Positions 1 through 6,000 of a stretch of 8,530 bases of DNA are shown here, one piece after another. The notes below the pieces were generated by a model that saw nothing but the letters and a program-made list of their open reading frames with translations, had not been told where the DNA came from and searched no databases. Every line of letters starts with the position of its first letter. The stretch's first letter is position 1. The position numbers were made by a program, and so were the translations under genes. The DNA comes from an uncultured Georgenia sp. (GTDB lineage Bacteria > Actinomycetota > Actinomycetes > Actinomycetales > Actinomycetaceae), in NCBI RefSeq assembly GCF_937958535.1, contig NZ_CALGNQ010000050.1, positions 1-8,530 of the forward strand, given 5' to 3'.

Positions 1-124
1 CGGTGCCGGTGCCGGTGTCGGTGTCGGCTGCGTCGGCGCCGCCGCAGGCGGTCAGCGCCAGCGCCGCGACGACCGCCGCCCCGGCCAGTCGTGCCGGGCG
101 ACGAACGAGTGAGGCGATGCTCAT
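1..124 (-). CDS. Exported lipoprotein, N-terminal part; probable iron-siderophore ABC transporter substrate-binding protein
   Basis: Only the first 41 codons are in the window; the gene runs off the left edge. Translation from the ATG at 124-122 gives a classic lipoprotein signal peptide: MSIASLVRRPARL, a hydrophobic Ala/Val/Leu stretch, then lipobox LTAC with the lipidated Cys at residue 27. After the Cys comes a low-complexity GGADAADTDTGTGTGT linker encoded by four tandem GGTGYC hexamers (positions 2-25). A GAAGGA ribosome site lies five bases before the ATG (complement of 130-135). The solute-binding domain itself is not visible. The functional call is inferred from the DtxR/IdeR-type box at 202-220 in its promoter: iron-repressed lipoproteins in actinobacteria are most often siderophore-binding components of FecCD-type importers, anchored outside the membrane. 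It could be another iron-regulated lipoprotein. The lipoprotein call is strong; the substrate is inferred. Confidence 0.7.
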   Translation of the reverse strand, partial: MSIASLVRRPARLAGAAVVAALALTACGGADAADTDTGTGT

Positions 125-192
125 GGGTGTCCTTCGGATCGGATGAGTCCTGGGCGGGCCCGGTGGCGCCGTGCCGGGGCCCGGTGGGGCCA

Positions 193-222
193 ATCTAACG
201 CTTAGGTAAGGCTTACCTACAA
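193..222 (-). promoter_or_regulatory. Candidate promoter of the lipoprotein gene
   Basis: On the minus strand TTGTAG (complement of 217-222) and TTAGAT (complement of 193-198) are separated by 18 bp, a sensible sigma-A spacing. The iron box fills the spacer. Transcription would begin near 186, giving a leader of about 60 nt. The hexamers are imperfect, so the main support is their placement around the iron box. Confidence 0.45.
202..220. promoter_or_regulatory. DtxR/IdeR-type iron box
   Basis: TTAGGTAAGGCTTACCTAC is a 19-bp interrupted palindrome whose 9-bp arms match at 8 of 9 positions around a central G. Against the known DtxR/IdeR consensus TTAGGTTAGGCTAACCTAA it matches 16 of 19 positions. 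It lies between candidate -35 and -10 elements of the leftward lipoprotein gene, where bound Fe(II)-repressor would block RNA polymerase. The rightward helicase gene starts about 200 bp away and is less likely to be controlled by it. Confidence 0.85.
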
Positions 223-309
223 GCCTCACGGCCTATTTAGGCGCCGGCGCCGTTGCGTAAATCGGGTGGCTCTTCGGCGGCGACTCCGCGCCGTTGCTGG
301 GTTTCACAA

Positions 310-327
310 CGCAACACACCTGTTGCG
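310..327. repeat. 7-bp inverted repeat in the gap before the helicase gene
   Basis: CGCAACA-CACC-TGTTGCG is a perfect 7-bp inverted repeat with a 4-base spacer. GTTGC also occurs at 252-256 and 293-297. A separate perfect 12-bp palindrome, GGCGCCGGCGCC, lies at 240-251. These lie in the 300-base gene-free stretch 125-424, which otherwise holds the iron box and no recognisable gene. The stretch 221-350 is less GC-rich than its surroundings, as promoter regions often are. The repeat could be an operator for the helicase gene; no regulator family is recognised. Confidence 0.4.
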
Positions 328-424
328 GAATTCGCCCCGATGCGACCCACATCACAGATCCGTCCCATGGTGTGGACGGCGGCCGGTGTCGGTCGGACGT
401 GCCAGGGTGGAGGCAGGAGGCGAC

Positions 425-2617
425 ATGAGCGACACGCAGGCCCGCACCGCGCACGACCGCGCCCAGGCAGCGCTGCAGGCGCTGGTGGGCCGCCCCGACG
501 CCCGGCTCCGGGAGGACCAGTGGCGGGCGATCGAGGCGCTGGTGGTCCACCGCCGGCGGGCGCTCGTGGTGCAGCGCACCGGCTGGGGCAAGTCGGCGGT
601 GTACTTCGTCGCCACCGCGCTCCTGCGCGCCGGGGTCGAGGGCCGTCCGCCGGCCGGGCCGACGATCATCGTCTCACCGCTGCTCGCGCTCATGCGCGAC
701 CAGATCGCGGCGGCCGCCCGGGCCGGGATCCGGGCGGTCACCATCAACTCCGCCAACGTCACGGAGTGGGACGAGGTCCACGCGGCGATCGCCGCCGGCA
801 CGGTGGACGTCGTCCTGTGCTCACCGGAGCGGCTGAACAACCCCGGCTTCCGCCGCGACGTCCTGCCCGGGCTCGCCGCCGAGGCCGGGCTCGTCGTCGT
901 CGACGAGGCGCACTGCATCTCCGACTGGGGCCACGACTTCCGGCCCGACTACCGCCGCATCCGCACCCTGCTGGAGAACCTGCCCCACGGGGTGCCGGTG
1001 CTGGCGACCACCGCGACGGCGAACGACCGCGTCAGCGCCGACGTCGCCGAGCAGCTCGGCACCGGGGAAGGCGACGTCCTCGTGCTGCGGGGCTCGCTGG
1101 ACCGCGAGTCCCTCCACCTCGGCGTCGTGGAGCTGCCCGACCAGGCGAGCCGGGTGGCGTGGCTCGCCGAGCGGGTCGCGGCCTGGGAGGGGTCGGGCAT
1201 CGTCTACACCCTGACCGTCGCCCAGGCCGAGCAGGTCGCCGAGCAGCTCCGCGCGGCGGGGCTGGCGGTGGACGCCTACACCGGGCGCACCGAGCCGGCC
1301 CGTCGCGAGCAGCTCGAGGAGGACCTGCGCACCAACCGGCTGCGGGCGCTCGTGGCGACCTCCGCCCTCGGGATGGGCTTCGACAAGCCCGACCTCGCCT
1401 TCGTCGTCCACCTCGGTGCCCCGTCCTCCCCCATCGCCTACTACCAGCAGGTGGGACGCGCCGGCCGCGGTGTCCAGCGCGCCGACGTCGTCCTCCTCCC
1501 CGCCCCGGAGGACCGGGAGATCTGGGCCTACTTCGGGTCCCTCGCCTTCCCGCCCGAGCACGCCGTGCGCGAGGTGCTCGCCACGCTCGGGGACGAGCCG
1601 CTGTCCACCGCCCGGCTCGAACCGCTCGTCGACCTGCGCCGCACCCGGCTGGAGACGATGCTCAAGGTGCTCGACGTCGACGGTGCAGTGGAGCGGGTCC
1701 CCGGCGGCTGGCGGGCCACCGGCCGGCCGTGGGAGTACGACGCCGAGCGGTACGCCCGGGTCGATGCCGCCCGCGAGCGGGAGCAGCGGGCGATGCTCGA
1801 CTACGTCCGGCTCGGTCCGGGCGAGTGCCGGATGGCCTTCCTCCGCGCCCAGCTCTCCGACCCCGACCTGGCCGACGGTTGGCGCTGCGGCCGCTGCGAC
1901 CTGTGCGGCGGCCTGGAGCTGGACACCACCGTCGACGGCCGACGGGTCCAGGCCGCCCGCGCCGCACTCGACCGCCCCGGGGTGGACGTGGCCGCACGGC
2001 GCCAGTGGCCCACCGGGATGGAGACGGTCGGGGTCCCGCTGCGTGGGCGCATCCCCGCCGAGGAGCAGGCCGCCGCGGGCCGGGCGGTGGCCCGCCTCGA
2101 CGGGCTCGGCTGGTCGGCGGCGCTGCGCGAGATGCTCGAGCCAGGCCCGGGCCGGGAGCCGGGCAGCGAGGCCCGCGGCGGGCACGACGGCGAGCTCCCC
2201 GCCTCGCTCCGCGGGCCGGTGGAGCGGGTGCTGGCCGACCAGCTCGCGGCGCTGCGGGAGTCCGGGGGCAGCGTCGACGGCGTCGTCGTCGTCGCGTCGG
2301 CAACCCGTCCGCGGCTGGTCACCCACCTCGCCCGGGGCGTCGCGCACCTCGCCGGGGTGCCGCTCGTCGGGGCGGTCTCCCCCGACCCGGACCTGCCGCC
2401 GGGGCGCCACGACGTCAACTCCGCCACCCGGCTGGCCACCGTCCACCGGCGGCTCCGGCTGGACCTGGGCGACGCCGCGCTCGCCGGCCTGCCCGGGCGC
2501 ACCGTGCTCCTCGTCGACGACTACACCGACAGCGGCTGGACGCTGACGGTCGCCGCCCGGCTGCTGCGGCTCGCCGGGGCGGCCGCCGTCCATCCCTTCG
2601 TCCTCGCCCAGCGCTGA
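425..2617 (+). CDS. RecQ-family ATP-dependent DNA helicase with C-terminal phosphoribosyltransferase-like domain
   Basis: This 730-aa SF2 helicase should unwind DNA 3'-5' using ATP in recombination or repair. The helicase core is intact: Q-motif-like LREDQ (28-32), Walker A RTGWGKS (51-57), motif Ia SPLLALMRDQ (84-93), DEAH plus RecQ aromatic loop DEAHCISDWGHDFRPDY (160-176), TATA (196-199), motif V SALGMGFDKPD (313-323) and motif VI QQVGRAGR (341-348). RecQ zinc ligands are C468, C488, C491 and C494. No HRDC domain is apparent. Residues about 600-730 instead resemble a PRTase, with the PRPP-binding signature VLLVDDYTDSGWT (694-706, acidic pair D698/D699). The ATG at 425 is chosen because AGGAGG ends four bases upstream; an in-frame ATG at 266 would add 53 residues with no helicase similarity. 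The gene appears monocistronic. The helicase call is very firm, the PRTase fold likely, and its activity unknown. The symbol recQ is withheld because of the different C-terminus. Confidence 0.93.
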   Translation: MSDTQARTAHDRAQAALQALVGRPDARLREDQWRAIEALVVHRRRALVVQRTGWGKSAVYFVATALLRAGVEGRPPAGPTIIVSPLLALMRDQIAAAARAGIRAVTINSANVTEWDEVHAAIAAGTVDVVLCSPERLNNPGFRRDVLPGLAAEAGLVVVDEAHCISDWGHDFRPDYRRIRTLLENLPHGVPVLATTATANDRVSADVAEQLGTGEGDVLVLRGSLDRESLHLGVVELPDQASRVAWLAERVAAWEGSGIVYTLTVAQAEQVAEQLRAAGLAVDAYTGRTEPARREQLEEDLRTNRLRALVATSALGMGFDKPDLAFVVHLGAPSSPIAYYQQVGRAGRGVQRADVVLLPAPEDREIWAYFGSLAFPPEHAVREVLATLGDEPLSTARLEPLVDLRRTRLETMLKVLDVDGAVERVPGGWRATGRPWEYDAERYARVDAAREREQRAMLDYVRLGPGECRMAFLRAQLSDPDLADGWRCGRCDLCGGLELDTTVDGRRVQAARAALDRPGVDVAARRQWPTGMETVGVPLRGRIPAEEQAAAGRAVARLDGLGWSAALREMLEPGPGREPGSEARGGHDGELPASLRGPVERVLADQLAALRESGGSVDGVVVVASATRPRLVTHLARGVAHLAGVPLVGAVSPDPDLPPGRHDVNSATRLATVHRRLRLDLGDAALAGLPGRTVLLVDDYTDSGWTLTVAARLLRLAGAAAVHPFVLAQR

Positions 2618-2623
2618 CCGCAC

Positions 2624-2638
2624 CGCCCGCAGCGGGCG
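2624..2638 (+). terminator. Short GC hairpin after the helicase gene
   Basis: CGCCCG-CAG-CGGGCG forms a 6-bp all-G/C stem with a 3-base loop, 7 bases after the helicase stop. There is no T-tract, so it is at best a weak, non-canonical terminator. Confidence 0.3.
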
Positions 2639-2658
2639 ACGAGCGGGGTCTGCGGCCC

Positions 2659-2664
2659 TACCAT
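2659..2664 (+). promoter_or_regulatory. Candidate -10 element of the sugar kinase gene
   Basis: TACCAT fits a TAnnnT -10 element and sits 26 bases before the start codon, which predicts a leader of about 20 nt containing the GGAGGGG ribosome site (2680-2686). No good -35 hexamer is visible. Confidence 0.35.
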
Positions 2665-2690
2665 CGGACAGGACCGACCGGAGGGGTGCC

Positions 2691-4160
2691 ATGGCCAGGT
2701 TCAGCGTCGAGCTTCGTGAGGCGGTCGACCCGCTCGTCCTCGCCGTCGACGTCGGCTCGACGGGGAGCCGCGGCGGAGTGTACGACGCCCGCGGGCTGCC
2801 CGTGGCGGGCCTGCGGCACAAGGTGCCGCACTCCTTCACCACGGCTGCCGACGGGACCTCGGTCATCGACCCGCTCCAGGTGCTCGCCGAGGTGGAGGAG
2901 ATCATCGCCGCGGTGGCCCGGCCGGACCTCGCCGGGCGGGTCGCCGCGGTGGCGACCGACACCTTCGCCTCCTCGCTCGTGGGGGTCGACGCCGCCGGTG
3001 TGCCGTTGACGCCCTGCTACACCTACGCCGACTCCCGGTGTGCGCCGCAGGTGGCCGCGCTGCGTGCCGAGCTCGACGAGGCGGCCGTGCAGGAGCGGAC
3101 CGGCTGCCGCCTGCACACGAGCTACCTGCCCGCGCGGCTGCGCTGGCTGCGCGAGACCGAGCCGGGGCTCACCGCCGAGGTGGCCCGGTGGCTCTCCCTC
3201 GGGGAGCTGCTCGCGCTGCGGCTCACCGGCACCGCGGTGGTCGGCACCACGACGGCCGCGTGGACCGGGCTGCTCGACCGCCGCACCGGCGACTGGGACC
3301 CGCAGATGCTCGCCGTCGCCGGCGTCACCGCCGACACCCTCTCCCCCGTCCAGCACCCGGACCGGCCGTTCACCGGGGAGCGTTCGCCGCACCCCGTCCT
3401 CGAGGGCGCCGTGTGGTTCCCGGTGGTCGCGGACGGGTACGCGGCCAACGTCGGGACCGGCGCCCGCACCGAGGGCACGGTCGTCGCCTCCTTCGCCACC
3501 AGCGGCGCGGTGCGCGTGCGGGTGCCGGCGGACTTCCCCCGGGTGCCGTCCGGGCTGTGGGCCTACCGGGCCGACGCGAGCTCGGCACTGCTGGGTGGGG
3601 CGCTCAACGACGTCGGCCGCGCGGTGACCTGGCTGGAGGAGACGCTGCGCCTCGACGACGTCGACCTCGACGCCGTGCTCGCCGCCGACCCGGACCCCAC
3701 GACCCCGCTGGTCCTGCCGTTCCTCAGCGGCGAGCGCAGCACGGGCTGGGCGTCGGGCGCCCGTGCCGTGCTCGCCGGGGTCTCGGCGGTCACCACCCCG
3801 GCGTCCCTCGCCCGCGGTGTGCTGGAGGGGGTGCTCCTCACCTACGGGCGGGTGGTGGCGGCGCTCACCGAGGTCGCCGGCCGGCCGCAGCAGGTGCTGG
3901 CGAGCGGACGGGTGAGCCAGGACCTGCCGGGTCTGCTCCAGCTGCTCGCCGACCTCACCGGCGCCCCGGTGACCCCGGTGACGATCAAGCGCTCCACCCT
4001 GCACGGCACCGCCCTGCTCGCGCTGGACACGGTCGCCCCGGACGTCCGGCGCGCCGCCCCCACGACCGGGCCGACGCTCGAACCGGTCGCGGGCCGGTGG
4101 GACTACTACGCCGAGCGGACGGCCCGCTTCGCCGAGCTGTACGCCGCGGTCGTCAGCTGA
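2691..4160 (+). CDS. FGGY-family carbohydrate kinase, gluconokinase-like
   Basis: This 489-aa cytosolic kinase has the usual FGGY length and should phosphorylate a sugar or sugar acid with ATP. The N-terminal actin-like domain begins with the phosphate loop DVGSTGSRGGVYD (20-32). The likely catalytic base is D248 in VVADGYAANVG. The C-terminal domain has TSGAVRV (270-276), LPFLSGERSTGW (342-353), and ASGRVSQDLPGLLQLLAD (404-421) where relatives often have a GGGA-type loop, then a closing STLHGTALLAL (435-445). TSGA(V/I)R and FLSGER resemble FGGY gluconokinases more than glycerol kinases or xylulokinases, so gluconate is my best guess. The substrate cannot be settled from sequence alone. GGAGGGG lies about five bases before the ATG. 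No transporter or sugar-catabolic neighbour is in the window. Its last 8 bases overlap the end of the convergent lipoprotein gene. Confidence 0.88.
   Translation: MARFSVELREAVDPLVLAVDVGSTGSRGGVYDARGLPVAGLRHKVPHSFTTAADGTSVIDPLQVLAEVEEIIAAVARPDLAGRVAAVATDTFASSLVGVDAAGVPLTPCYTYADSRCAPQVAALRAELDEAAVQERTGCRLHTSYLPARLRWLRETEPGLTAEVARWLSLGELLALRLTGTAVVGTTTAAWTGLLDRRTGDWDPQMLAVAGVTADTLSPVQHPDRPFTGERSPHPVLEGAVWFPVVADGYAANVGTGARTEGTVVASFATSGAVRVRVPADFPRVPSGLWAYRADASSALLGGALNDVGRAVTWLEETLRLDDVDLDAVLAADPDPTTPLVLPFLSGERSTGWASGARAVLAGVSAVTTPASLARGVLEGVLLTYGRVVAALTEVAGRPQQVLASGRVSQDLPGLLQLLADLTGAPVTPVTIKRSTLHGTALLALDTVAPDVRRAAPTTGPTLEPVAGRWDYYAERTARFAELYAAVVS
4153..4160. other. Convergent gene ends overlapping in an 8-bp palindrome
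   Basis: TCAGCTGA holds the kinase stop TGA (4158-4160) on the plus strand and the SurA-like stop TGA (complement of 4153-4155) on the minus strand. Being a perfect palindrome, both genes end with the same eight bases. No terminator fits between them, so their 3' ends are likely to be transcribed on both strands. Confidence 0.9.
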
Positions 4161-4929
4161 CGTTCTCCAGGTGGACGACGATGTCGGCATCGGCGCGCAG
4201 CTGCTCGAGGAGCGCGACCACGGCCTCGTTGCGGTGCTGCTGGCGCAGCTGCTCCTCGATCTGCGGCTGCACCTCCTCCAGCGGCGGGATCTCGCCGGCA
4301 CCGCCCCCCTCGGCCCCCTCGGCCTGGGCAACCGCGGTGTCGTAGAGCTCCTGGACCTCCTCCTGCGACGGGGTGTACTCTCCCGCCTCGTCGGTGAAGA
4401 GCAGCTCGAGCGTGGTCTGCCGCTGGACCTGGGCCTCGGCCTCCTCGCGGGCCATGCCCTCCTCCTCCTCGAGCGCGGTGTAGAACTCCTCCGCGGAGGC
4501 CATCCCGTAGCTCGTGGCGATGTCCTGGGCGGCGGCCTCGACGTCCTCCGGGGTCGCCTCGATCGACCGCGCCTCGGCCTCGGCGAGGAGCAGCTGGGTG
4601 TCGACCAGGCCGTCGGCGGTCTCCTGCCGCAGCGTCGCCTGGTCGAGCTCGGTGCCGGTCATCTGCGCCTGCTGGAAGGCCCGCGAGAGCTGTCGCTCGT
4701 AGGCCGGGACGAACTCCTCGCGGGTGATCGGCACGCCGTCGACCTCGGCGACGACGTCCGGGACACCGTCGAGGTCCGGCTCGGGAGCCTGCGGGGCGGC
4801 GTCGTCCTGCGCGGCGGACTCCTCGGCCGTGGGCGTCTCCGTCTCGGCCGGGTCGTCACTGCCGGAGCAGCCGGCGAGGGCGAGGAGCACGGCGGCGGCG
4901 GTGGCCGCCAGCCAGGGGGTGGAACGCAT
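4153..4929 (-). CDS. SurA N-terminal domain lipoprotein (PrsA/SurA-like chaperone without PPIase domain)
   Basis: This 258-aa exported lipoprotein has signal peptide residues 1-20, lipobox LAGC and lipidated Cys21. A Ser/Asp/Glu/Thr-rich linker runs to about residue 55. Then DVVAEVDGVPITREEF (58-73) is the typical start of a SurA/PrsA N-terminal chaperone domain, followed by long acidic helices to about 178 (ATPEDVEAAAQDIATSYG; EEFYTALEEEEGMAREEAEAQ). A short Gly-rich linker (206-212) replaces the parvulin domain. The closing segment PPLEEVQPQIEEQLRQQ (215-231) to the C-terminus is the family's usual last helix and strand. It probably acts as a holdase for proteins emerging outside the membrane. 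The ATG at 4929 is supported by AGAGGA five bases upstream (complement of 4935-4940). The gene is divergent from CD225 and convergent with the kinase. Family call firm, clients unknown. Confidence 0.85.
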   Translation of the reverse strand: MRSTPWLAATAAAVLLALAGCSGSDDPAETETPTAEESAAQDDAAPQAPEPDLDGVPDVVAEVDGVPITREEFVPAYERQLSRAFQQAQMTGTELDQATLRQETADGLVDTQLLLAEAEARSIEATPEDVEAAAQDIATSYGMASAEEFYTALEEEEGMAREEAEAQVQRQTTLELLFTDEAGEYTPSQEEVQELYDTAVAQAEGAEGGGAGEIPPLEEVQPQIEEQLRQQHRNEAVVALLEQLRADADIVVHLENVS

Positions 4930-4951
4930 ACGGGTCCTCTCGGGTGGTGAT

Positions 4952-4968
4952 CCCGGTCCGTGACCGGG
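4952..4968. repeat. Inverted repeat ahead of the SurA-like gene
   Basis: CCCGGTC-CGT-GACCGGG is a perfect 7-bp inverted repeat with a 3-base spacer, 22 bases upstream of the leftward start at 4929. It could be an operator or a leader hairpin close to the ribosome site. Confidence 0.4.
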
Positions 4969-5099
4969 CGAGGCGGTTGGCCCCAGGCACGGCCGGGCTC
5001 GCCGTCACCGCACCGCTCCAGCGTGCGGGTCGCCGCAGCCGCGTGCAACCCCGTGTCCCGGATGAGCGACGGTACGGCCGGCGGGTCGGGGAAGCACGA

Positions 5100-5105
5100 T
5101 ACGCT
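5100..5105 (+). promoter_or_regulatory. Candidate -10 element of the CD225 operon
   Basis: TACGCT matches TAnnnT. It predicts a start site near 5112, exactly where the first strong hairpin begins. No convincing -35 element is seen, so support rests on position. Confidence 0.3.
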
Positions 5106-5111
5106 CACCCG

Positions 5112-5167
5112 CGGACGGCGGCCCGAGCGGGCCCCGTCCGTCGCCAGAGGTCCCGCCGCGGCGGGAC
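5112..5167 (+). promoter_or_regulatory. Two strong hairpins in the presumed leader of the CD225-DUF2752 operon
   Basis: First hairpin, 5112-5140: CGGACGG (5112-5118) pairs with CCGTCCG (5134-5140), and GGCCCG (5120-5125) with CGGGCC (5128-5133), leaving one bulged C at 5119 and an AG tip. That is 13 G/C-rich pairs. Second, 5150-5167: GTCCCGCCGCGGCGGGAC is an 18-bp perfect palindrome. Both lie upstream of the AAGGAG ribosome site at 5186-5191. They could be operators read as DNA, or leader RNA structure; no known riboswitch family is recognised. The rest of the 267-bp region 4930-5196 shows no gene. Confidence 0.45.
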
Positions 5168-5196
5168 ACCGCACCCGAGCAGCACAAGGAGATCTC

Positions 5197-5544
5197 GTGT
5201 CGCAATACGACGGTGGCTACCCTCCACCACCTCCCGGCGGTCCCGGTGGCCCGCCGCCGGGTCCGATGGGCCAGGCTCCGGGAGGCATGACGCCGCCACC
5301 GCCGAACCACCTGGTGTGGGCGATCCTCACCACGCTCTTCTGCTGCCTGCCGCTGGGCATCGTCTCGATCGTCTTCGCCGCGCAGGTCAACTCCAAGTGG
5401 CAGATGGGTGACTTCGCCGGGGCGCACGAGTCCTCGGAGAAGGCCAAGCAGTTCGCGATCTGGGCCGCCGTGGTCGGCGCCGCGGTCCTCGTGCTGTACA
5501 TCGTCCTGGTGATCGGCGGCGCCCTGAGCATGTCGTCCTGGTGA
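5197..5544 (+). CDS. CD225/dispanin-family small membrane protein
   Basis: This 115-aa protein has a Pro/Gly-rich cytosolic tail (1-36) and a CD225 domain (about 37-92). The first hydrophobic segment is about 40-62 with the family's FCCLPLG motif (48-54). It is followed by the conserved loop QVNSKWQMGDFAGAHESSEKAK (63-84) and a second membrane segment (86-110). The family includes animal IFITM proteins; the bacterial members have no settled function. The start is GTG at 5197, chosen because AAGGAG (5186-5191) lies five bases before it and the family's N-terminal tail begins there. Upstream sequence in frame is not protein-like. Its TGA overlaps the GTG of the next gene by four bases, so the two are almost certainly co-transcribed and translationally coupled. 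Family call firm; role unknown. Confidence 0.9.
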   Translation: MSQYDGGYPPPPPGGPGGPPPGPMGQAPGGMTPPPPNHLVWAILTTLFCCLPLGIVSIVFAAQVNSKWQMGDFAGAHESSEKAKQFAIWAAVVGAAVLVLYIVLVIGGALSMSSW

Positions 5545-5966
5545 CCACCGCAGCAGTCGACACCCGGCCGCGGGCACGCCGCATGGCGCTGCCCGCGGCC
5601 GTGTTCGTCGGCACCCTCGCCGCTGCCGTCGTCATCCACCTGCGCGACCCGAACGCCTCGGGCAACTACCCGACCTGCCCGTTCCTCTACCTCACCGGCT
5701 GGTACTGCCCCGGCTGCGGCTCCCTCCGTGCGCTGCACGCCCTCACCCACCTCGACGTGGCGACCGCGCTGGACCGCAACCCGCTGGCGACCGGGGCGCT
5801 CGTCGGGCTCGTCGTCGGCTTCGTCCGCTGGGCGGCGCGGCTGTGGTCCGGACGCCCCCGTCCCGGGCTCGCCCCCGCGTGGACGCTGTACGCGCTGGCC
5901 GCCCTCGTCATCGGCTACGGCGTGCTGCGCAACCTGCCCGGTATGGAGATCCTCTCCCCCGCCTGA
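5541..5966 (+). CDS. DUF2752 domain membrane protein
   Basis: This 141-aa protein has a basic N-terminus (RPRARR), a first membrane segment at about 17-32, then the DUF2752 signature: CPF (46-48), TGWYCPGCGSLRALHAL (52-68) and RNPL (79-82). Two more hydrophobic segments follow at about 84-97 and 114-129. The paired cysteines C56 and C59 in YCPGCG, with C46, could bind metal or form a disulfide; this is inference. The start GTG shares the 4-base GTGA overlap with the CD225 stop. DUF2752 and CD225 genes are, to my knowledge, recurrent neighbours in actinobacteria, which suggests one membrane unit. No function is established. The family call is firm from the WYCPGCG and NPL motifs. Confidence 0.87.
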   Translation: MTTAAVDTRPRARRMALPAAVFVGTLAAAVVIHLRDPNASGNYPTCPFLYLTGWYCPGCGSLRALHALTHLDVATALDRNPLATGALVGLVVGFVRWAARLWSGRPRPGLAPAWTLYALAALVIGYGVLRNLPGMEILSPA

Positions 5967-5979
5967 CGTGGACGCGCGC

Positions 5980-6000
5980 CCCCGCCGGACGACGGCCGGG
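5980..6000. terminator. Candidate bidirectional terminator hairpin
   Basis: Between convergent DUF2752 and hisD, 5980-5987 pairs with 5993-6000 across loop GACGA, giving seven G/C pairs and one C-C mismatch. It abuts the hisD stop (6001-6003) and lies 13 bases after the DUF2752 stop. No T-tract on either side, so efficiency is doubtful; placement is the main support. Confidence 0.4.

Noticed and set aside
310..327. LexA (SOS) box ahead of the helicase
   Set aside because: Arms are CGCAACA/TGTTGCG with a 4-base gap and lack the GAAC-N4-GTTC core.
821..2962. Long minus-strand open frame opposite the helicase
   Set aside because: Its translation is biased and motif-free, while the opposite strand encodes an intact RecQ helicase.
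253..3009. Long plus-strand open frame across the helicase region
   Set aside because: It is the +1 shadow of the helicase: Arg/Ala/Pro/Gly-rich low-complexity translation with no motifs, caused by high GC.
4171..4950. Plus-strand frame opposite the SurA-like gene
   Set aside because: Leu/Gly/Arg-rich mirror of the real lipoprotein gene; the minus strand has a signal peptide, lipobox and ribosome site.
5980..6000. Confident intrinsic terminator
   Set aside because: The hairpin is real but lacks a T-tract on either strand, so it is kept only as a low-confidence candidate.
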